Program-made: the position numbers and the translations under genes
Assembly: GCF_040907265.1 (NCBI RefSeq)
Contig: NZ_JBFOHP010000002.1
Span: 620,001-684,000 of the forward strand
DNA from: Streptomyces sclerotialus
Lineage (GTDB): Bacteria > Actinomycetota > Actinomycetes > Streptomycetales > Streptomycetaceae
Direction: 5' to 3'
DNA: 64,000 bases
Notes under the pieces: model-generated
Databases searched by the model: none
The model's input: only the letters and a program-made list of their open reading frames with translations
What the model was told of the DNA's origin: nothing
Part shown: positions 58,801 through 64,000 of the stretch, one piece after another
Layout of the letters: each line of letters opens with the position of its first letter
Numbering within the stretch: the first letter of the stretch is position 1

Positions 58801-61089
58801 CTACGCGCGCGGCCCCGAGCGGAAGGTGTGCTCGCCGCCCGTGACGGCGGTGGTGGTGCCGTCCGGGAGGAGCACGTCGGCCTCGATGCCGTCCGGTATC
58901 ACCGCCCGGATCTCGAAGCCGGATTCCGTGCGGTGCCACCCGGACTCGACCCGGCCGTACCGTGTCCGGAGACCGGCGCTTGCCCAGTCGAGGCCGGGTC
59001 CTGGTGTCGGGGCGATACGGACGCGCGCGTACCCCGGTTCGGCGGGCCGGATCCCGGCGACGACCTTGTAGAGCCAGTCGGCGACGGCACCGAGGGCGTA
59101 GTGGTTGAAGCTCGTCATCTCCCCCGGGTTGATCGTGCCGTCCGGGAGCATCGAGTCCCAGCGCTCCCAGATCGTCGTGGCGCCCATGGTGACGGGGTAC
59201 AGCCAGGACGGGCACTCCTTCTCCAGCAGGAGCCGGTAGGCGTCGTCGACGTGCCCGGTCTCCGACAGGGCCCAGGTGACGAAGGGCGTGCCCGCGAAGC
59301 CCGTGGTGACGCGGTGGTCCCGGTCCCGGACGACCTCCGCGAGCCGGTCACCGGCGGCCGCCCGGGTCTCGTCGTCCAGCAGACCGAAGCAGATGGCCAG
59401 CGCGTACACCGTCGCGCAGTCGGAGCGGATCCGGCCGCCGTCCTCGACGTAGTGCCGCCGGAACGCGTCCTTGGTGCGGTGCGCCAGCTCCTCCCAGCGG
59501 GCGGCGCCGGCGGTCTCGCCGATGAGGCGCGCGGTCCGGGCGGCGAAGGCTGCCGAACGGTACAGGCAGGCGGTGGCGACGACACCGGGGTCGGCCTTGG
59601 CGGCCCACGGCTCGTGCGGCGAGGCGTCCGGGTCGAGCCAGTCGCCGAACTGGAAGCCCTTGTCCCACAGGCCGTTCCCGGACAGCCTCGGCAGGACGGA
59701 CTCCAGGTGGAGCACCATGCCCGGGTAGTGCGCTGCGAGCCGTTCACGGTCGCCGTACGCCTCCCACAGCGCCTCCGGGACCCACACCGCGGCGTCGCCC
59801 CAGATGGCGGTGGGCCCGCTCCACTTCTCGAACAGCGCCGGGTCGGCGAAGGTCCCGTGCTTCAGCACGTCCGGGACGACGTGCGGTACGCCGTCGGCCC
59901 CGGCGTGCCGGGTCTCCTCGGCGAGGTCGAGCAGCCACCGGTGGAGGAAGCCGGACGTGTCGTACTGGAACGACGCCGTGGCGGCGTAGGCGGCGATGTC
60001 ACCGGTCCAGCCGAGCCGCTCGTCCCGCTGCGGGCAGTCGGTCGGGACGTGGAGGAAGTTGCCCTGCTGGCTCCGGACCGAGTTCGCCACCAGTTGGTTC
60101 ACGAGGTCGTCGGAGCACACGAAGGTGCCGGTGCGCGCCATGTCCGAGTGGACGACGACGGCTTCCAGCGCGTCCGCCGTCAGCTCTCCGGGAAAGCCGG
60201 TGACCTCGGCGTAGCGGAAGCCGTGGAAGGTGAGGGTCGGCTCGAAGAGGTCGTCTTCACCGGAGAGGACGAAGGTGTCGGTGGCCTTGGCGGCGCGCAG
60301 CGGCCGGGTGCCCAGCTCGCCGTTCTCCAGGACCTCGGCGTGCCGGACGACGATCTCCGTACCGGCCGGGCCGCCGGCCCGCAGCCGGATCCAGCCGACC
60401 AGGTTCTGGCCGAAGTCCACGAGGGTACGGCCCTGCGGTGACGTCCAGATGCGCTGCGGCCGCAGCACTTCATGGCGGGTCGCCCGCGGCCCCACCTGGG
60501 GCACGAGGCGCGAGCGGTCGAAGGCGGTCACACGGACCGCGAGCGGCTCGCCGGTGCCGCGGAGCCGGGCATCGATCCGCTGGCCGTGGTAAAGGCTGTT
60601 CTCGGTGACCTCGCTCGTCCGGGCCGACCAGGAGGTGTCCGTCGGGACGGACTGGACGTGCCCGTCGGCGAAGGTGATCTCCAGTTCGCCGATGAAGCCG
60701 GTCTCGTCGCCGTAGTTGGCGTTCGCCCCCTCGAAGCCGAGGTCACCGCGCCACCAGCCGTTGCCCAGGAGGACGTCGAGGCCGACGCGGTCAGCTGCCG
60801 GCGGCTGCCCCTCCTCCCCCGCCGGCGCGCCGTCCGGCCCGCGCACCAGGGCGGTCACGTCGAACTCCTGGACCTCGAGACGCCATTCGTAGGCCGTCCA
60901 GCCCGGGTCGAGGACCGAGTCGGAGGCCGGGCGCCCGTCGACGCGCGCCTCGTAGACACCGTGGGCCGTCGCCCGGAGGCGTGCCGCGGTGACCTGTGGC
61001 CGTGGGCCGTCGAGGGTGACGGTCCGGTGCAGGACGACGGCTGCGGCACGGTCGTTGCCGGCGGTGATCATCATGGCGGTGTCGAGCAC
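58801..61089 (-). CDS. GH78 alpha-L-rhamnosidase
   Basis: A 762-residue glycosidase removing terminal alpha-L-rhamnose from plant glycosides or cell-wall polymers. An N-terminal jellyroll domain (about 30-190) and a concanavalin-like part (about 200-310) precede the six-hairpin barrel (about 315-660). The catalytic motif DCPQRDERLGWTGD is at 351-364. A C-terminal beta domain ends the protein. No signal peptide is seen, so it works in the cytoplasm on imported rhamnosides, agreeing with the MFS importer gene 55 bases upstream. GTG 61089 follows GGAG. Confidence 0.9.
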   Translation of the reverse strand: MLDTAMMITAGNDRAAAVVLHRTVTLDGPRPQVTAARLRATAHGVYEARVDGRPASDSVLDPGWTAYEWRLEVQEFDVTALVRGPDGAPAGEEGQPPAADRVGLDVLLGNGWWRGDLGFEGANANYGDETGFIGELEITFADGHVQSVPTDTSWSARTSEVTENSLYHGQRIDARLRGTGEPLAVRVTAFDRSRLVPQVGPRATRHEVLRPQRIWTSPQGRTLVDFGQNLVGWIRLRAGGPAGTEIVVRHAEVLENGELGTRPLRAAKATDTFVLSGEDDLFEPTLTFHGFRYAEVTGFPGELTADALEAVVVHSDMARTGTFVCSDDLVNQLVANSVRSQQGNFLHVPTDCPQRDERLGWTGDIAAYAATASFQYDTSGFLHRWLLDLAEETRHAGADGVPHVVPDVLKHGTFADPALFEKWSGPTAIWGDAAVWVPEALWEAYGDRERLAAHYPGMVLHLESVLPRLSGNGLWDKGFQFGDWLDPDASPHEPWAAKADPGVVATACLYRSAAFAARTARLIGETAGAARWEELAHRTKDAFRRHYVEDGGRIRSDCATVYALAICFGLLDDETRAAAGDRLAEVVRDRDHRVTTGFAGTPFVTWALSETGHVDDAYRLLLEKECPSWLYPVTMGATTIWERWDSMLPDGTINPGEMTSFNHYALGAVADWLYKVVAGIRPAEPGYARVRIAPTPGPGLDWASAGLRTRYGRVESGWHRTESGFEIRAVIPDGIEADVLLPDGTTTAVTGGEHTFRSGPRA

Positions 61090-61144
61090 GGAGGACTCCG
61101 GTTCCTGTGGTGGGTTCTTCCTGGGGCCGGTCGGGGTGAGCGGT

Positions 61145-62485
61145 TCACACGTAGGGCGGGCTCGCCGGGCGGTCGGTGCCGGGGCCGGTGCCGGTGCGGC
61201 CGGGGGCGCCGGCCTGGTCGGTCGCGATCTCGCCCTCGACGGCGAACTCGCTGCGCGTCCGGTGCCGGAAGGTCAGCCAGGCGGCTCCGAGGCCGACGGC
61301 GACGGCCGCGAGGAGCCCGGCGTACGTCAGGCGCGGGCTGTAGGCGACCAGCGCCGGGGTGAAGAGGGCGAGGACGGCGGCGAGGACGCGGGCGACCGCG
61401 ATGATCCCGCCCTGCGCGGTGGACCGCAGCATCGTCGGGAACGACTCCTGCGTCCACACCTTCATGATCCCCTCGAAGGCGAACGCGCTGCCGGCGACGC
61501 TGAGGACCATCACCACGACGACGGTCGTCAGGTGGAACCCGAAGACCACGGGGGTGGCGTACGACGCGAGGAGCAGCACCGCGCCGATCGCGAAGAGGGG
61601 CATCCGGTGGCGGGTGCCGACGAACTTCATGAAGAGCAGGCCGCCGGCCAGACCGAGGGGGAAGGTCAGCAGTCCGAGCTGCGAGTTGGTCTCGACGCCG
61701 ATGCCGACGACGTTGACCGCGATGTACGTGCCGAACTGGCCGTTGGTGTTGGCCGCGAGATTGGTCAGGCAGTAGAAGACGAGCAGCGCGAGCAGCGGCT
61801 TGACGTAGGGAGGGCGGAACAGGTCCGCGAAGCGCGCCCGCTCCGCGCGGATCGTCCCGATGCCGCGGCGGCGCTCCTCCCGGGCCCGCAGCCAGTACGG
61901 CGACTCGGGGATGCCGAGCCGGAGCAGCAGGAGGAGCAGCGCGACGATCCCCACATGGGCGTACATGATCTGGCCGCCGAGCCTGCCGAGGCCGCCGGCG
62001 AAGGACGCGATGAGGGTCGTCGCGAGGATGCCGACGCTCCAGAGCAGGTTGGACAGGCCCAGCAGCGCGCCCCGGTTCCGGTCGGTCGCCGCCTCGGAGA
62101 TCGTGGCGAGCGAGACCGGGAGGTCGGCCCCCGTACTGAGGCCCACCAGGACGACACCGGCCAGCAGGAGCGGGAACGCCGTACCGAAGACCAGCAGCGC
62201 GGAGCCGATGGCGATCATCGCCATCGTCACGGTGAAGACGGTGCGCCGGCCGATGGCGTCACCGAGCTTGCCGCCGGTGACGGCGCCGATCGCGATGCAG
62301 AAGGTGAGGGCGCCCGAGAGCAGGCCGAATTCGGCCCCGCTCAGGCCGATCGTGTCCTGGTAGATGACGAGCGCGATGCCGTTCGACACGATCGCCGCCG
62401 CGTCGATGTAGGACGCCATTCCCGAAACGATCCCCACCCACCAGGGGCTGGGGGCTTGGGCAGGGTCGGCGAGAGGCAGGGCCAT
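61145..62485 (-). CDS. MFS transporter, sugar/metabolite type, linked to the rhamnosidase
   Basis: A 446-residue, 12-helix MFS protein. IDAAAIVSNGIALVIYQDTIGL and motif A KLGDAIGRRTVFTV are at the N-terminal half; PESPYWLRAREERRR is the characteristic central sequence of sugar/metabolite symporters. The C-terminal 40 residues are Gly/Thr/Pro-rich and cytoplasmic. AAAGGGGAA precedes the ATG. It is the first gene of the rhamnosidase operon and probably imports rhamnosides. Two LacI-like operators lie upstream. Confidence 0.83.
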   Translation of the reverse strand: MALPLADPAQAPSPWWVGIVSGMASYIDAAAIVSNGIALVIYQDTIGLSGAEFGLLSGALTFCIAIGAVTGGKLGDAIGRRTVFTVTMAMIAIGSALLVFGTAFPLLLAGVVLVGLSTGADLPVSLATISEAATDRNRGALLGLSNLLWSVGILATTLIASFAGGLGRLGGQIMYAHVGIVALLLLLLRLGIPESPYWLRAREERRRGIGTIRAERARFADLFRPPYVKPLLALLVFYCLTNLAANTNGQFGTYIAVNVVGIGVETNSQLGLLTFPLGLAGGLLFMKFVGTRHRMPLFAIGAVLLLASYATPVVFGFHLTTVVVVMVLSVAGSAFAFEGIMKVWTQESFPTMLRSTAQGGIIAVARVLAAVLALFTPALVAYSPRLTYAGLLAAVAVGLGAAWLTFRHRTRSEFAVEGEIATDQAGAPGRTGTGPGTDRPASPPYV

Positions 62486-62527
62486 GACGGTTCCCCTTTG
62501 AGTCGTCGACTGCGCGAACCAGCGGTT

Positions 62528-62570
62528 TGAATCGACTCAGGGGACCGTAGAGCGCGTATGAAACGATTCA
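62528..62570. promoter_or_regulatory. Two LacI-like operators before the rhamnoside operon
   Basis: TGAATCGACTCA (62528-62539) and TGAAACGATTCA (62559-62570) share TGA(A)-NCGN-TCA symmetry and lie 31 bases apart, about three helical turns, upstream of the MFS start. This fits a LacI-family repressor encoded elsewhere. TTGAGTCG at 62498-62505 is a possible half-site. Confidence 0.5.
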
Positions 62571-62603
62571 CAAGGGGCGTGCGCGAGAAACCCGGTCGGC
62601 CGG

Positions 62604-62978
62604 TTACGCGCAGAGGGCGTTCGCGGCGGGGTCCCACCGGGCGCACACCGACTTGCCACCCGGCCGGTGCACGACCTCCACCTCGGTGGCCAGCCGCTGG
62701 ATGATGTGCCAGCCGTGGCCGCCCGCTCCGCCGAGGTCACCCTTCCTGGCGACGGGTGACGCCTCGACCCCGTCGTGCAGCTCCACCACCAGGCGGCCGT
62801 GCTGCACCGAGACGCTCAGCCGCCACCAGCCCGAGGCGTGCCGTTCCGCGTTGGCGATCAGCTCGGAGACCACGAGCACCACCGCGTCCCGGTCCACCCA
62901 TGGACATTCCTCCGACAGGAAGGCGGCCGTGGCGTGCCTGGCCTGGGAGACGTCGGCCTCCTGCGAACTCGTGATCAT
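62604..62978 (-). CDS. RsbW-like anti-sigma factor / ATP-binding protein
   Basis: A 124-residue HATPase-fold protein of the SpoIIAB/RsbW class. The N-box is ELIANAERHA and the ATP-lid region GGHGWHIIQRLA. The G1-box is weak (ELHDGVEASP, no DxGxG), so kinase activity may be reduced. Such proteins bind sigma factors or phosphorylate STAS antagonists. GGAGGA lies about a dozen bases before the ATG; the longer frame to 63161 is unlikely. It is divergent from a STAS antagonist gene, a natural partner. Confidence 0.82.
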   Translation of the reverse strand: MITSSQEADVSQARHATAAFLSEECPWVDRDAVVLVVSELIANAERHASGWWRLSVSVQHGRLVVELHDGVEASPVARKGDLGGAGGHGWHIIQRLATEVEVVHRPGGKSVCARWDPAANALCA

Positions 62979-63356
62979 CCCGCTCGTTCCTCCGGTCTGC
63001 ACCGGTTTCCCGCTGTGGGCGCGGCGGAAGCTTGCGCACACTTTTCGCATGGTACGGGGTACGTCCCGCACCGTGCCGTCCCGCGACGCCATCGCTCGGA
63101 GGTGCTGGTGCCCACGGTCGCGGTTCTCACACCGGCCGGACGCGAAGAGGACCGATGGCACGTGCCCCGGGCATCCGACAGGACCGCAGGCCCGGCGCCA
63201 GGCGTGACGCGCGAATCTCTTGTGTCCGGCGAATGTTTAACTCCCCCGTTCGGGGCAGTACGTCATGCAGACGGATCCGTCAGCACGACCGCCCGCGTAC
63301 CGGGCCGAGCCGACCGGCCGGCACCCGGGCTCATCCCCATAGGAGGTACCGCTCTC
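62979..63356. other. 378-base divergent promoter region of the anti-sigma/antagonist pair
   Basis: No gene is supported here. At 63235-63258 GTTT-N14-GGGCAG partly resembles Streptomyces stress-sigma (SigB-type, GNNT-N14-16-GGGTAY) promoters and would drive the STAS gene. AGGAGGT before the STAS start is the only other clear element. The resemblance is four of six in the -10 hexamer and therefore weak. Confidence 0.3.
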
Positions 63357-63746
63357 GTGTCCACCGACAACGAAGCACTGAACGTCGAGGTCGAGGTCGA
63401 GGTCCGCAGCTCCGACACCGCCGTCGTCACCGTCGGCGGGGAGCTGGACCTCGACTCGGCGACGCTGCTCCACCACCACCTGGTCAACCAGCTCCACCAC
63501 GGGCGCCGCCACCTCGTACTGAACCTGGCAGCCCTGGACTTCATGGACTCCATGGGCCTGAACGTCCTGCTGCGCGCGACCCGTGAGGCGCGCCAGGTGT
63601 CGGGCAACCTCTACGTCGCGGCCGTGACGCCCGCCGTGAACCGGCTCCTGGAGCTGACCGGGCTGAGTGCCACCAGCCCCGTCTACGCGACCGTGGACGA
63701 CGCCCTGGCCGCCATCGGCAGCGGCGAGGCCGCCACGCAGGGGTGA
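63357..63746 (+). CDS. STAS-domain anti-sigma factor antagonist
   Basis: A 129-residue SpoIIAA/RsbV-like antagonist. The strand-helix pattern TVGGELDLDSATLLHHHL is followed by the phosphorylatable S65 in LDFMDSMGLNVLL. An acidic N-terminus (EVEVEVRSSD) is unusual but short. GTG 63357 is preceded by AGGAGG at a slightly long distance. Unphosphorylated, it would bind and free a sigma factor from an RsbW-like protein such as the one encoded divergently. Confidence 0.9.
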   Translation: MSTDNEALNVEVEVEVRSSDTAVVTVGGELDLDSATLLHHHLVNQLHHGRRHLVLNLAALDFMDSMGLNVLLRATREARQVSGNLYVAAVTPAVNRLLELTGLSATSPVYATVDDALAAIGSGEAATQG

Positions 63747-63754
63747 GGCGGGGC

Positions 63755-63812
63755 GGTGGAGCCCCCAGCCTCCAGCCCCCGGGCGGCCGGGGGCTCCACC
63801 GGCCGCCCGGGG
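63755..63812. terminator. Two mutually exclusive hairpins after the STAS gene
   Basis: Stem A: GGTGGAGCCCCC (63755-63766) with GGGGGCTCCACC (63789-63800). Stem B: CCCCGGGCGGCCGG (63777-63790) with its complement (63799-63812). They share bases and cannot form together. Either would terminate transcription from the STAS gene or the converging gene. Confidence 0.6.
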
Positions 63813-63840
63813 CTGCCGGCCAGGGTCATGACACGGGCGC

Positions 63841-64000
63841 TCAGCCCGCGGGGACGACCCGTACGGCGAGGGCGAGCGTGTCGTCGGAGTGCAGTATCAC
63901 GCGGTGCATGTCCCCGGCGATGGCTCCGGGGATCTCCTCGATGGGCAGGTGCCGGTGCGTGCGGGCGCTGTCGATGAGCCGGCGTTCGCCCTCCAGCGGG
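63841..64000 (-). CDS. C-terminal fragment, probably a PP2C-type (SpoIIE/RsbU) phosphatase
   Basis: Only the last 53 codons are in the window, ending in SDDTLALAVRVVPAG and a TGA. The final DDTLALAVR resembles the terminal strand of SpoIIE/RsbU-type PP2C phosphatases (DDxxLLxxR), which dephosphorylate STAS antagonists. A phosphatase here would complete the partner-switch set with the RsbW-like and STAS genes. The evidence is short, so the call is tentative. Confidence 0.45.
   Translation of the reverse strand, partial: PLEGERRLIDSARTHRHLPIEEIPGAIAGDMHRVILHSDDTLALAVRVVPAG

Overview
This window reads as chromosomal DNA of a Streptomyces-type actinomycete. G+C content is very high and third codon positions are strongly G/C. 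Several starts look leaderless, and TTA codons are almost absent. The window carries a complete class III lanthipeptide locus of the SapB/AmfS type, the morphogenetic peptide family that streptomycetes use to raise aerial hyphae. No rRNA, tRNA, CRISPR array or insertion sequence was seen.

Layout, left to right. 0-3 kb: a sugar-acid (galactarate/glucarate) module, with a divergent LysR regulator, an enolase-superfamily dehydratase, kdgD, and an apparent scar of the aldehyde dehydrogenase expected to finish the pathway. 3-6.8 kb: a tsaD-alaS operon, an unusual pairing. 7-9.2 kb: a DUF3291 protein and a secreted CocE/NonD-type hydrolase. 9.2-14 kb: a CitMHS transporter, LysR regulator, CoA-transferase and CitE-like lyase set for a di- or tricarboxylic acid. 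14-21 kb: membrane and GDSL proteins, a two-component system, and two gene remnants. 21-28 kb: four membrane proteins, two of them adjacent and each ending in a carboxypeptidase-regulatory-like beta domain, then a class IV aminotransferase. 28-33 kb: a polyol-type ABC importer without its own ATPase and a DeoR regulator. 33-34.7 kb: a chitin-type lytic polysaccharide monooxygenase with a DasR box and an amino-acid/amine oxidase. 34.8-40 kb: a full dipeptide-type ABC importer. 40-43.4 kb: a beta-propeller phytase with a PHO-box-like repeat, and a GH6 cellulase preceded by a coupled 39-codon ORF. 43.6-50.8 kb: amfT-amfS-amfB-amfA with convergent amfR. 51-57 kb: a MarR regulator, a decayed MFS pump and a translationally coupled Baeyer-Villiger monooxygenase, SMP-30 lactonase and SDR operon. 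57-62.5 kb: an epoxide hydrolase, a CGNR regulator, an alpha-L-rhamnosidase and its MFS transporter. 62.6-64 kb: anti-sigma kinase, STAS antagonist and a probable PP2C phosphatase end.

How the genes work together. Much of the window is nutrient capture typical of a soil saprophyte: cellulose, chitin, phytate, peptides, polyols, rhamnosides, sugar acids and carboxylates. A developmental surface-peptide locus is embedded in it. A unifying signal is the rare leucine codon TTA, which in Streptomyces is read by the bldA tRNA. I find it only in amfR (codons 13 and 21), amfT (codon 278), the GH6 cellulase (codon 5) and the sensor kinase at 16.8 kb (codons 457 and 631). This suggests bldA-linked timing of lanthipeptide production and cellulase secretion.

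At least four gene remnants occur (dehydrogenase scar, MocA-like fragment, frameshifted LamG gene, MFS gene with internal deletions). This points to local gene decay or, less interestingly, to sequence errors.
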